A stretch of 64,000 nt of DNA, taken from contig JAFXZC010000002.1 of assembly GCA_017541445.1 (NCBI GenBank), positions 1 through 64,000 on the forward strand, read 5' to 3'. Position numbers and translations under genes: made by a program. The notes beneath the pieces are model-generated. The model was not told where the DNA came from. It searched no databases and saw only the letters and a list, made by a program, of their open reading frames with translations. This DNA comes from Bacilli bacterium (GTDB lineage Bacteria > Bacillota_I > Bacilli_A > RF39 > UBA660). Positions 55,554 through 64,000 of the stretch are shown in pieces (positions within the stretch are counted from its first letter, which is position 1; each line of letters starts with the position of its first letter).

Positions 55554-58500
55554 TAATATCTTCTTGGTTTACCAAATTTATTAAATAATATAATTATAAA
55601 TGATATAAAACCTAATAATACAATACCATAGAATAAATAATCTTTAGTATTAGGATTTAAAATACCATCATCCTTTACTTCCTTATTATCATCTTTATTA
55701 TCCACTATATTATCTTCTTTATTATCAACAACTGGTTTATTAACAATTAAAATATAATTACTTAAATGATTTAAAGTACCTACTAAATAATCACCATCTA
55801 TTTTAAATTCAATAGGTTCTTCCATACCATTTTCACCAACATAAACCATATAGAATTTATCATATTGTTTCATCTCATCAGATAATTTTATTTTTAAATC
55901 AAATGGACCATCATGTATTAAAGTATCACCTTTTCTTACTTCAATCTTATAATAACCTAATAATAATTCATTATCTTTTAAACCTTTTTGTATATTATTA
56001 ATACTTTCTTTTACTACTTCTTCTTCACTATTAATAATATTCTCTATAGTAAATTCAAATTGTTGATTTTCCATATCAATAAATTCAATTACATTATCTG
56101 TATTAGTTAAAGTATATTTTTCTTCACCAGGTTTATTAACTTTAACAAGTTTATAATTAACATTGTAATTATATATATAAACATTATTAGTAGAATCATA
56201 TTCACTACTTGGAATATCATAATCAACAAACTCTGCATATTGATAATAATCATTATCTTTATCAATAACATATAAATTATCAATTGAAACATCTTTAACC
56301 ATACTAGATAATTCATTCTTCTTATTATTTACTAATTCTTCAATATCATCAATAGAATCATCTAATGGAATAGATACTTCATCAGTTTTATTTAAAGTAT
56401 ATATATCATTTCTAACACTACCAACTTCATATTTCATAAGTATATACATTAATTCATATCTATATACTATAGTATTATTATTATCATCTATTTCAGTAGC
56501 TAATAATCTATAACTTCTAAATTTTTTTATAGTATCACCATCAACTAATTCACCATAATCATCAACAGTAACATTTTCTTTTCCATCAATAAAATTATTT
56601 AATACAGCTAAAGATTCTTCCTTACCCTTATTAATAGCATCTTCTAAATTTTCATTATAAGCAGTCTTTATTGTTGAATCAAACAATTGTCTAAATGATA
56701 TTTCATAATATTCTGTATAATTTCTATCTTCAGGTTTCCATAAACAAGTAATATAAACTGCATCAGTTACTGGTATTTCAAATTTTTGACCAACATAGTA
56801 CCTAGCTCCAGCAATTTGATATGCATCAAAAACTTTTCCATCTGGAGTAATAACTCCATACTCTTCTGGTGATTTAAGTTCAATTATTTCCCCAGCAGGT
56901 ATTTCATTAGGAACATTAAATTCAGAAGTTATTTCTGCCCCATTAGGATTAAATCCAAATTCTATTTGGAACCATCTAGCATACAAAGTAATATTATCAT
57001 TTACTGTACCAAAGAATAAATTTGTATTATCAGGATCAGTCCACCATGATCCAAAAACATATCCTTCTCTAACCGGAGTTGGAGCTGAAATTGTTGAACC
57101 AGCAGGTACAGTAAGAGGTGGTAAACTCTCTCCACCAGTAGTATCAAAAGTAACAGTATAAATAATTATATGATAGAAAGCATATAAAGTTATATCTTCT
57201 TTTATATTAATAACTTGACCATCTTCATATCGTGTACCAGTATCATCATCTTTAGTATTCCAATGATCAAATTCATAACTAGTTTTTTCAAAAGTATTTA
57301 AACTTAAAGCTTTATTATCATTAATATTATATGTCTGTTGTTCCATAGAACCAGTTCCACCATTAGGATCAAATGTTACATAATAATTAATATCAGCATC
57401 ATTTTTTCTCTCCCAATGAGCATATAAAGTAATATCAGCATTTCCTTCAAATATAGTATCTGATTCTATTTTTGTACCACCATTTTTATCAGTAAACCAA
57501 CCTAAGAAATTATATTCTCTTCTTGTTAAAACAGGTAAATTACCATATTGTCTTCCAGAAATAACTATTAAAGAATCATCAATAATATCATCATAATTAT
57601 AATCTAATATTAACCTATAAGAATTATCTATAACTTCAATATTTACTGTATTTAAATAACCAGAAGTCTTATCATAAATAATTAATTTAGTACTACCTAA
57701 TTTTAATCCAGTAAATTTATAATCATTATCTTCTGTAGGAATAGTAATAATAGTATCATCAGTTACACTATTACATAAATCTAAATTACAAGTAAATGAA
57801 CTATAAACATGATAATCCTTATGATTAGAATCATTAGAAATAAGATTATTAATATCTACTGTTTCATTAACACCAACATAATAAGTATCTTCATATTCAG
57901 CATATTCTTCATTAAATTGTTTTAATGTAGGTATTTTATTCTCTATATGATCAAATTTATCTTCAAACGATACTAAAGTACCATTATCTCTTTCTTCAGG
58001 AGTAACATAGTATTCACTATCATAATAAGAATAATTACTATAATCAGCTCTAGCAATTTCATATGGTTCTAAAGAATCTTCATAATTACTTATATCAACA
58101 CCAGAAGATATATTATAATCCCAACCTAATTTAGCATTAAATACAGTAAAAGTACCATTACTATTTTCTAGATTATTAATTAAACCGTTAGTTTCTACAG
58201 TAATACTATTAGGATCAAATTCATATGAACCAAAACCTATAATATTATTCATTACTAAAGTTGAATAAGATAAAGATATTTTGCCAATTACATCAGATAA
58301 ATAATAAGTATGTGCATTATGTTCATTTTCAAGTTGATAATGACTTACAGCTTTTAAATTTGATAAATAAAGTTGCGACTGACCACCAGTCATATTAATT
58401 CCACCAATTAAACCACCCATATAAGTTTCAGAACGCCCAATATGGAATACACTATTAGTATATGTAACATCACTATACCAATTTTCTATTTTTAATATAG

Positions 58501-60901
58501 TATAAGTCCAATCAGAATTATCACTTATACGAATTGTTTCAGCAATAGCACCACCATCATAATAACAATCACCTATTGTTGTATTAGTAACAGATAAATT
58601 ACTAAATTCACCTTTATAATAATTTGAATAAATAATACCTTTCATTATGGCTGAAGAAGCATGTTTAAACTCTGAACTATCAATATTCAAATCATGAACT
58701 CCACACTTTTCAAGTCTACAATCATCATTAGCATAAACATATGAAAATATAGGAGATGTAGAATGGAAATTTCTAATAGTTTTACCATTACCATCTAAAT
58801 TACCATAGAAAGTAACAATAGATTCCCATTTATTACCATTAATATAAAATAAACCATCAGGATCAGTAGTATCATATTCAAAATCTAAATCATTCATTAA
58901 AATAAAAGCATCATATCTTGCATTTCTTATCCAATTAAATTGTCTTACATTAGTTATTTGCCATGGATCTTCATATGTACCAGACCCATTAATAGGCATA
59001 AAATCTTTTTCTATATTAATTAAACTAGTACATACCATTACATTATTAACCCATGTTTCTAAAGTATATACACCTTTTTTAGAATATTCAGAATCTAAAG
59101 TAATAATAGGAGTAACTTCATTATAATATGACTTATTAAGTTGAATACTATAAGCACTATCAGGAATATATTCATTATTACTATTTCTAATTTTATAATT
59201 AACAACTGTACCATCATCAACATTTTTTAATCTTGTTATAATATGCATATTAAGTTGACTACCTAAAGGTTTCTCATCTTCAGCACCATATATATAATCA
59301 AATGTATAACCGCCTATACTAGATTCATTATTATCAGTAAACAAAAACATATTCCACATAGCTGTATTACCTACTTTAAATTTAGAATTATTATTAACAG
59401 ATATATTTCTATCACTTAAATCTATAGTTTTATAACCAGCAGTATCATAACTATAATCACCTAAAGAAACATAATTATCAGAACCATCTTCACTATAATA
59501 TAAAGTAAAAGATGTAGGATTATATAAATCGACTTTAATCTTATCTATTGTTTCATTACCTACATAATTATTATCATTAACTGCAAAAGTACTATCATTA
59601 TAATTTTTATTTAAAAAATATGAATTATCCCATGATTTTTCAGAATAAGTAGTAAAAGCAATTATTTCATCAATTATTGAATCATATGGAACATGTACTA
59701 TTGAATAATTATTACCCCAAGAATTTTTTAATATCCATGAACCTCTTCCAGTTACTAAAGTACTTTCAACATCAGGATCATTAAATGAATCACAAACTCT
59801 TTCACCATCAACAATTTTTACTTGATATGTAAGTATAATTAAATTAATATCAGTTAAATAATTTCTACAAAAAGAATATTCATAATTATCATCCCATCCA
59901 ATTAAATGAAGAGCATGATTACCTATTTGAACATCAGTATATAAAGGATTATTAATACTTAAAAAATCATTTTCATTTTCTATATTTCTAGTCATATGAT
60001 TACTAGCAACATTTATTGTAACAAGAGTTCCTCCATTATTATAAATTAAACTTTTTATGTAATTTTTCAAATCTTCAGTAAGAGCTTGTCCATCAGTTTT
60101 ATTAATATTAGATAACATAACAGTATTATCTACTTCATAAGTAGAATTTGATCTATCAAATACAATATCAGGAGTTAATAATTCATTATTTTTAACTTTT
60201 GCTGCATTAGTAATTTCCCAACTATTTTCAAATCCACCTATTCTCTCTAATAAAAGTCTACCTGTACTACTTAAAGCAGAACCAGTTGTTAAATTTCTAT
60301 TAGCATTAGTAACAACTGTATTTTCAAAAAGAAAACCATCCTTAGATAAAGCATAATCAAATTGCTTCTCAGAATATAAAGTTGCACTTGAATCATAAGA
60401 TTTATTTTTTGCTATTAAATCATGCGTTTCAAGAAGAGAAGAAGAAGCAAATGCCCAACATAATCCTTCATTACCTTGATCCTTTATTGGTGTAACAAAA
60501 TTTTTACCATTAACATCTCTTAAATCAAAACTTTCTGGTAAATCTGTATCAGTTCCTGCTATATTAGGAATATATGTAGTTACAGAAGGAATAATATTAT
60601 AAGAAGTTTTATCTTCAGAAGTTAAATATTCTACAAATGAAGGATTTAAATAAGCTTCTTCACCTTCATAATTCTTTTCCGTTAATAAAACTACACCAGT
60701 TTCATTATAAAAATCTCTAATATAATCCTTAGCTTCTTCAGGTAAATAAGAATAATTACTAGATTTTAATATCTCTTCTATATCTATTACTACATTTTCT
60801 TCTAACTTCTTAGAATGAGAATTTCTAATATATAAACCACTAAGTATTACTACTAAAAATATAGATAAAAATAAACTAAATTTAAATATTCTTTTCTTCA
60901 T
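55550..60901 (-). CDS. Giant papain-like (C1A) surface protease with InlB repeats and NPNTK sorting signal
   Basis: 1783 residues. Signal segment (8-26), then a C1A peptidase domain (120-405): oxyanion Gln and Cys in DQGNEGLCWAFA (Q142, C148), His in GNHALHLIGWDD (H329), Asn in WILKNSWGNN (N393), so the triad is complete. A fold with a GSGTYEDPWQI block follows at about 640. After an Ig-like domain come three or four InlB-type repeats (for example VTFDPNGGTGSMEQQ and YEFDHWNTKDD), then further domains. It ends NPNTK (1749-1753), a membrane segment and KFGKPRRYY, a textbook sorting signal for class B sortase. Likely a wall-anchored protease or adhesin; substrates unknown. Confidence 0.88.
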   Translation of the reverse strand: MKKRIFKFSLFLSIFLVVILSGLYIRNSHSKKLEENVVIDIEEILKSSNYSYLPEEAKDYIRDFYNETGVVLLTEKNYEGEEAYLNPSFVEYLTSEDKTSYNIIPSVTTYIPNIAGTDTDLPESFDLRDVNGKNFVTPIKDQGNEGLCWAFASSSLLETHDLIAKNKSYDSSATLYSEKQFDYALSKDGFLFENTVVTNANRNLTTGSALSSTGRLLLERIGGFENSWEITNAAKVKNNELLTPDIVFDRSNSTYEVDNTVMLSNINKTDGQALTEDLKNYIKSLIYNNGGTLVTINVASNHMTRNIENENDFLSINNPLYTDVQIGNHALHLIGWDDNYEYSFCRNYLTDINLIILTYQVKIVDGERVCDSFNDPDVESTLVTGRGSWILKNSWGNNYSIVHVPYDSIIDEIIAFTTYSEKSWDNSYFLNKNYNDSTFAVNDNNYVGNETIDKIKVDLYNPTSFTLYYSEDGSDNYVSLGDYSYDTAGYKTIDLSDRNISVNNNSKFKVGNTAMWNMFLFTDNNESSIGGYTFDYIYGAEDEKPLGSQLNMHIITRLKNVDDGTVVNYKIRNSNNEYIPDSAYSIQLNKSYYNEVTPIITLDSEYSKKGVYTLETWVNNVMVCTSLINIEKDFMPINGSGTYEDPWQITNVRQFNWIRNARYDAFILMNDLDFEYDTTDPDGLFYINGNKWESIVTFYGNLDGNGKTIRNFHSTSPIFSYVYANDDCRLEKCGVHDLNIDSSEFKHASSAIMKGIIYSNYYKGEFSNLSVTNTTIGDCYYDGGAIAETIRISDNSDWTYTILKIENWYSDVTYTNSVFHIGRSETYMGGLIGGINMTGGQSQLYLSNLKAVSHYQLENEHNAHTYYLSDVIGKISLSYSTLVMNNIIGFGSYEFDPNSITVETNGLINNLENSNGTFTVFNAKLGWDYNISSGVDISNYEDSLEPYEIARADYSNYSYYDSEYYVTPEERDNGTLVSFEDKFDHIENKIPTLKQFNEEYAEYEDTYYVGVNETVDINNLISNDSNHKDYHVYSSFTCNLDLCNSVTDDTIITIPTEDNDYKFTGLKLGSTKLIIYDKTSGYLNTVNIEVIDNSYRLILDYNYDDIIDDSLIVISGRQYGNLPVLTRREYNFLGWFTDKNGGTKIESDTIFEGNADITLYAHWERKNDADINYYVTFDPNGGTGSMEQQTYNINDNKALSLNTFEKTSYEFDHWNTKDDDTGTRYEDGQVINIKEDITLYAFYHIIIYTVTFDTTGGESLPPLTVPAGSTISAPTPVREGYVFGSWWTDPDNTNLFFGTVNDNITLYARWFQIEFGFNPNGAEITSEFNVPNEIPAGEIIELKSPEEYGVITPDGKVFDAYQIAGARYYVGQKFEIPVTDAVYITCLWKPEDRNYTEYYEISFRQLFDSTIKTAYNENLEDAINKGKEESLAVLNNFIDGKENVTVDDYGELVDGDTIKKFRSYRLLATEIDDNNNTIVYRYELMYILMKYEVGSVRNDIYTLNKTDEVSIPLDDSIDDIEELVNNKKNELSSMVKDVSIDNLYVIDKDNDYYQYAEFVDYDIPSSEYDSTNNVYIYNYNVNYKLVKVNKPGEEKYTLTNTDNVIEFIDMENQQFEFTIENIINSEEEVVKESINNIQKGLKDNELLLGYYKIEVRKGDTLIHDGPFDLKIKLSDEMKQYDKFYMVYVGENGMEEPIEFKIDGDYLVGTLNHLSNYILIVNKPVVDNKEDNIVDNKDDNKEVKDDGILNPNTKDYLFYGIVLLGFISFIIILFNKFGKPRRYY

Positions 60902-60959
60902 ATATATACCCTACCTTATTATGTATTAATCATAACATATATAATATTTAATAACAAAT

Positions 60960-60987
60960 AAAAAAGATGATAAAATCATCTATTTCC
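60960..60987 (-). terminator. Terminator of the PIG-L gene
   Basis: AGATGAT/ATCATCT hairpin with a three-base loop overlapping the stop codon at 60980, T-run on the minus strand. Confidence 0.7.
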
Positions 60988-61702
60988 AATCTTTATATAA
61001 TACCCAATTTTCATGATTAAATGCATAAGTTAAAGTACCTTTATCAGTACAAGCAGGTTGTGATTTATATAAAGCTAACATTTCTCTTTTCTTTAAATAA
61101 GTTTCTTCTTTTAAAGTAGGACTATCATCTATAGTACCTTTTTTATAAAACTTACCAAAATAATATAATTTATCTTTATCTATAACATTATCAGTAACCA
61201 TCTTACTTATCATCTTATGATGTTTATGACCATATTCACCTTCAGGATTATGAGTAACAATTAAATCCCAATCTCTAGATTCAATAATATGTTTTAATTC
61301 TTCATTAATTTCATCTTTCTCATAAGTCCAATCACTTATAATAGCACCTGGTTCCAAATCAGTATGTGATAAATAAATATAATTATCATTACCAAATTCC
61401 ATAACAGAAATAAATTCATCTAAACGTAATTTAACTACACCACAAGTAACACATACTACAGTATAATCATCTTCAATTAAATGACCACCACCCCAAATAG
61501 CATCATCATCTGGATGTGCAATAATCATTAATTTATTATGATCTGTTTTTTCAGGATTAATAATAATTTCTTCTTCAAAAGATTCAACAGGAACAGCTTC
61601 CCCTGCTTCAGATGAGTATTTTTTAACAACATATGAATAACTAATAGTAACAGAACTAATTAGACAAAAAATTAATATAATAAAATATACAACCTTCTTC
61701 AT
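60980..61702 (-). CDS. Membrane-anchored PIG-L family deacetylase
   Basis: 240 residues. One N-terminal membrane segment, then the PIG-L/LmbE metal site AHPDDD (about residue 61) and the second motif HNPEGEYGHKHH, with zinc ligands in both. These enzymes remove N-acetyl groups from N-acetylglucosamine-type substrates; the exported form suggests a cell-envelope glycan. ATG at 61702 follows TAGGTGAG; the frame opens three codons earlier at GTG. 24 bases after the glutamine amidotransferase-like gene, so probably in one operon with it and the papain-like gene downstream. Confidence 0.9.
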   Translation of the reverse strand: MKKVVYFIILIFCLISSVTISYSYVVKKYSSEAGEAVPVESFEEEIIINPEKTDHNKLMIIAHPDDDAIWGGGHLIEDDYTVVCVTCGVVKLRLDEFISVMEFGNDNYIYLSHTDLEPGAIISDWTYEKDEINEELKHIIESRDWDLIVTHNPEGEYGHKHHKMISKMVTDNVIDKDKLYYFGKFYKKGTIDDSPTLKEETYLKKREMLALYKSQPACTDKGTLTYAFNHENWVLYKDWK

Positions 61703-61726
61703 ATTACTCACCTATTAACAATTATA

Positions 61727-62386
61727 CTATTTTTTACAAGCATTAACAAACATTTTAAAAATATTATTAAATTCATCCATTATTTCAGGATGCCATTGAA
61801 TACCTATAACAAAATCTTTATTAATAGCTTCTATTCCTTCAATAATACCATCTTCTGATAAAGCACTAACTCTAAATTCTTTACCTACTTCACTAATACA
61901 ATAACTATGAATACTATTAACTTTAAATACTTCTTTATTAAATATTTTATATAATTTAGAATCTTTATCTATCTTAACATCATGAATATAACTATAATTA
62001 TCTCTATAATTTTCATTATGTCTATGATCTATATAACTATCTATTTTTTTAATAACTCTTTTTTCTCTAATAGAATACATACCTATTGTTTGCATTCCTA
62101 AACATATACCTAATATAGGTTTATTATTCTTATAAAAATAATCAATAACATCAAAATTAACATCTAATACTTTTTCACCACCAGGTAATAATAAACCATC
62201 ACACATATCTAATGTATCTTGAATAATCTTATTATCATAAAAAGGAATTAATAAAGGAATACCACCATTATCTACTATTCTTTTAATATAATTATTACCA
62301 TATCTATATGTATCTTTAAAACTATCTTCAGTTAATAAATAATTACTAGTTGCTAAAATACCAATAACTGGTTTATTTTTAAACAT
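61727..62386 (-). CDS. Class I glutamine-amidotransferase-like hydrolase (peptidase C26)
   Basis: 219 residues. Nucleophile elbow ILGICLGMQTIGM (Cys near residue 93) and the His-Glu in IQWHPE. The start PVIGILATSNYL and the region LLLPGG match gamma-glutamyl-gamma-aminobutyrate hydrolase (PuuD)-like proteins, so it probably hydrolyses a gamma-glutamyl bond. No signal peptide, so cytoplasmic. ATG at 62386 follows AAGGTGAT. Divergent from the plus-strand membrane protein gene at 62466 and 24 bases before the deacetylase gene. Confidence 0.9.
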   Translation of the reverse strand: MFKNKPVIGILATSNYLLTEDSFKDTYRYGNNYIKRIVDNGGIPLLIPFYDNKIIQDTLDMCDGLLLPGGEKVLDVNFDVIDYFYKNNKPILGICLGMQTIGMYSIREKRVIKKIDSYIDHRHNENYRDNYSYIHDVKIDKDSKLYKIFNKEVFKVNSIHSYCISEVGKEFRVSALSEDGIIEGIEAINKDFVIGIQWHPEIMDEFNNIFKMFVNACKK

Positions 62387-62433
62387 AAACATCACCTTTT
62401 TATAAAAATATTATAGATTATTTTTCTATTATA

Positions 62434-62442
62434 TGCTATTAT
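62434..62442 (+). promoter_or_regulatory. Extended -10 promoter of the unknown membrane protein gene
   Basis: TGC-TATTAT (62434-62442), an extended -10 element without a clear -35, about 24 bases before the ATG at 62466. Confidence 0.4.
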
Positions 62443-62465
62443 TTAAAATAGGAAAGAGGTTAAAA

Positions 62466-63254
62466 ATGAAAAATAATCGTTTATTCAAAATATTACTAAT
62501 AATTGTTATAATAGCTGCAATTGTTGGTATTACACTATTATTTAAAAATAAAGGAAAAGACAAAGAAGCATCTGAAGAAGAAGTAAAAGGAGCAGAAAAT
62601 CTTACACAATTAGTTGTAACATTAACTAACGGTTTCAATACAAGATTCTTTGGTCAAGAATTATTATTTGAAAAAGATAAAACTACATATGAAGATTTAA
62701 CAAGAGGATGTGTCCTATTTGCTGCATCTAATTATGTAATTGATTTTGATTTAGAAAACTCAATTCAAAATAATATTCTTACTTCAATAGAAGTAAATTA
62801 TAAATACTCAATGAATGATTATACACCATTCAGAGGAGAAGCTATTAGACAAGCTATTAAAGAATTATTTGATGTAGAATTTAAAAATGAAAGTGCAATA
62901 GATGAAGCAAACTTTGGTTATAACTTTATCTATATTGAAGAATTCGATATATATTTAAAAGGACGTAATTCATCATTCGCATATCCTAATTCAGATAACT
63001 TTATTAAAACTAGAATTATTAAAACAACAAAAAACAAAGATAAAAATATAGAAACAGAAATTGCTGTTGCATATGTTACAAAAGAAAATGATGAATATGT
63101 ATATAGTAAAAAAGCAAGTGGTAGTAATAAAGTATATACAACTACTGAAATTGGTGATATAGATAAAGATCAATTAGATGAATTTGATCATTACATTATT
63201 ACATATAAAGAAAACGATGGTAAATATTCATTTGTAAGCATTGCTAAAAAGTAA
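62466..63254 (+). CDS. Membrane-anchored protein of unknown function
   Basis: 262 residues. One N-terminal membrane segment (about residues 8-27) and an acidic exported domain of mixed alpha/beta composition, with aromatic-rich segments (NYKYSMNDYTPF and FGYNFIYIEEFDIYL). No family or motif is recognised. RBS AAAGAGG six bases from the ATG at 62466; an upstream in-frame ATG at 62433 falls in the promoter. It has a private terminator and stands alone between divergent and convergent neighbours. Confidence 0.7.
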   Translation: MKNNRLFKILLIIVIIAAIVGITLLFKNKGKDKEASEEEVKGAENLTQLVVTLTNGFNTRFFGQELLFEKDKTTYEDLTRGCVLFAASNYVIDFDLENSIQNNILTSIEVNYKYSMNDYTPFRGEAIRQAIKELFDVEFKNESAIDEANFGYNFIYIEEFDIYLKGRNSSFAYPNSDNFIKTRIIKTTKNKDKNIETEIAVAYVTKENDEYVYSKKASGSNKVYTTTEIGDIDKDQLDEFDHYIITYKENDGKYSFVSIAKK

Positions 63255-63263
63255 TGCTTTTTT
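63235..63263 (+). terminator. Terminator of the unknown membrane protein gene
   Basis: AAGCATT/AATGCTT hairpin spanning the stop codon at 63254, followed by a T-run on the plus strand. Confidence 0.7.
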
Positions 63264-63269
63264 CATACA

Positions 63270-63301
63270 AAAAAAACATACTTAATAGTATGTTTTTTTT
63301 A
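63270..63301 (-). terminator. Terminator of polC
   Basis: AAAAACATACT/AGTATGTTTTT hairpin with a four-base loop abutting the polC stop, T-run on the minus strand. Confidence 0.85.
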
Positions 63302-64000
63302 TTAGAATAAACTTAATTGATTAGATTCAGATAAATTATCTAAACAACCTAATTCTCTTAATTTTTCTATAGAAGTACCATTTATTTTACCTCTAGTCAT
63401 TAAATCCTCTATTGAAATAAATGGACCAGTACTTCTAGCTTTAACAATAGCATCAGCAACGTTATCACCCAAACCATCTAATGCTCTAAATGGTATTATT
63501 AAACCTTTTTCATCTTCAGTAATGACAAACTTCTTACCATCACTCTTATCAACATCTATATTCTTAAAATAGAAACCTCTCAAACACATTTCTAAACATA
63601 ATAATAATGTTTCTTTAGTATCTAAATCTTTATTAGTAGCTAAACTACCTTTATCATCTATTTCATCTATTTTATTTCTAATAGCATCTACTCCACCTAT
63701 CATAGATTTAATATCAAATTGATCTCTACGAATAGATAAATATGCACAATAATATAGTATTGGATAATGAACTTTAAACCAAGCTATTCTAAATGCAGAA
63801 GTAACATAAGCAGTAGCATGTGCTTTAGGGAACATATACTTAATCTTTCTACAAGATTCAATATACCATTCAGGAATATTATTCTCTCTCATATATTTAG
63901 CATGTTCTTCCCAAGCAGCAGGATCTTTACTAGCTTTACCTTTACGAACAAATTCCATAATTTTAAATGCTTTAGCAGGTTTTAAACCCCATTGAATTAA
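63302..64000 (-). CDS. polC: DNA polymerase III alpha subunit PolC, C-terminal part (5'-truncated)
   Basis: The frame runs off the window's right end. Visible are the last 232 or so residues: WGLKPAKAFKIMEFVRKGK, then MFPKAHATAYVTSAFRIAWFKVHYPILYY, and the typical end ESNQLSLF (the beta-clamp binding motif). These are characteristic of the Gram-positive-type replicative polymerase PolC, not DnaE. Helix-hairpin-helix-like GLGDNVADAIVKAR is present. It is the main replicative polymerase and confirms a low-GC Gram-positive host. Confidence 0.95.
   Translation of the reverse strand, partial: LIQWGLKPAKAFKIMEFVRKGKASKDPAAWEEHAKYMRENNIPEWYIESCRKIKYMFPKAHATAYVTSAFRIAWFKVHYPILYYCAYLSIRRDQFDIKSMIGGVDAIRNKIDEIDDKGSLATNKDLDTKETLLLCLEMCLRGFYFKNIDVDKSDGKKFVITEDEKGLIIPFRALDGLGDNVADAIVKARSTGPFISIEDLMTRGKINGTSIEKLRELGCLDNLSESNQLSLF

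Noticed and set aside
56107..56316. Small hydrophobic frame inside the papain-like gene
   Set aside because: Shadow frame in AT-rich coding DNA; no RBS and repetitive I/L/M composition.

Overview
The window is strongly AT-rich and gene-dense, and nearly all genes lie on the minus strand. The gene set is that of a low-GC Gram-positive bacterium of the Firmicutes/Bacilli type: PolC-type DNA polymerase III, EzrA, FtsK/SpoIIIE, PrsA, RecX, NrnA, ThiI without a rhodanese domain, a YmfF/YmfH-like M16 pair, and glmS behind a glmS ribozyme. TGA is a stop codon (the NCS2 permease ends in it) and long reading frames have no internal TGA, so this is not the Mycoplasma code. Peptidoglycan-precursor synthesis and a class B sortase point to a walled cell. 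Many secreted adhesin-like proteins (DUF285/BspA-like repeats, InlB-type repeats, a papain-like surface protease) suggest a host-associated, probably gut, lineage. An uncultured RF39-like or Erysipelotrichia-like bacterium would fit, but no rRNA or tRNA is present to settle it.

Layout. 1-630: truncated surface protein. 682-2750: EngB and a divergent beta-lactamase-fold protein. 2776-4753: glmS and its ribozyme. 4837-8261: three-gene envelope operon (zinc-ribbon metalloprotease, trypsin-fold pseudoprotease, PsbP-like anchor protein). 8332-10880: FtsK coupled to a lone HPt protein, divergent from prsA (11052-12074). 12087-15126: recX, nrnA, ackA. 15185-21760: five tandem paralogous surface proteins. 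21835-24981: sulfur-transfer genes (thiI, small membrane protein, rhodanese lipoprotein, cysteine desulfurase). 25035-29055: eno, ezrA, rpsD with a structured leader. 29078-34890: lipoprotein, M16 pair, anchored repeat protein, dGTPase-like HD protein. 34942-40189: two large DUF285 proteins. 40248-43775: acyl-CoA ligase-like enzyme, small membrane protein, purine permease. 43975-45975: Ig-like surface protein on the plus strand. 46039-52917: unknown helical protein, trmB, patatin, PrcB_C protein, a class B sortase pair, DUF5305-like protein, mutM overlapping a degenerate CDF-like transporter. 52927-55491: polA. 55550-60901: giant papain-like, sortase-anchored protein. 60980-63254: PIG-L deacetylase, glutamine-amidotransferase-like hydrolase, unknown membrane protein. 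63302-64000: 3' end of polC.

The most interesting theme is the surface system. Nine predicted secreted proteins carry an NPxT-type sorting motif followed by a membrane segment and basic residues, and a class B sortase (49761-50372) is encoded in the same window. In seven of them the sorting motif is internal. It is followed by a second signal-peptide-like segment ending in a perfect A/V-x-A site and then by a second exported domain, either cysteine-rich or made of DUF285 repeats. The same front half is thus combined with different back halves, as if one gene made two surface products. The sortase itself seems to lack the catalytic arginine. Most genes have very short leaders and compact hairpin terminators, often overlapping the stop codon. 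No gap longer than 300 bases lacks a gene, and no tRNA, rRNA, CRISPR array, insertion sequence or prophage was seen.
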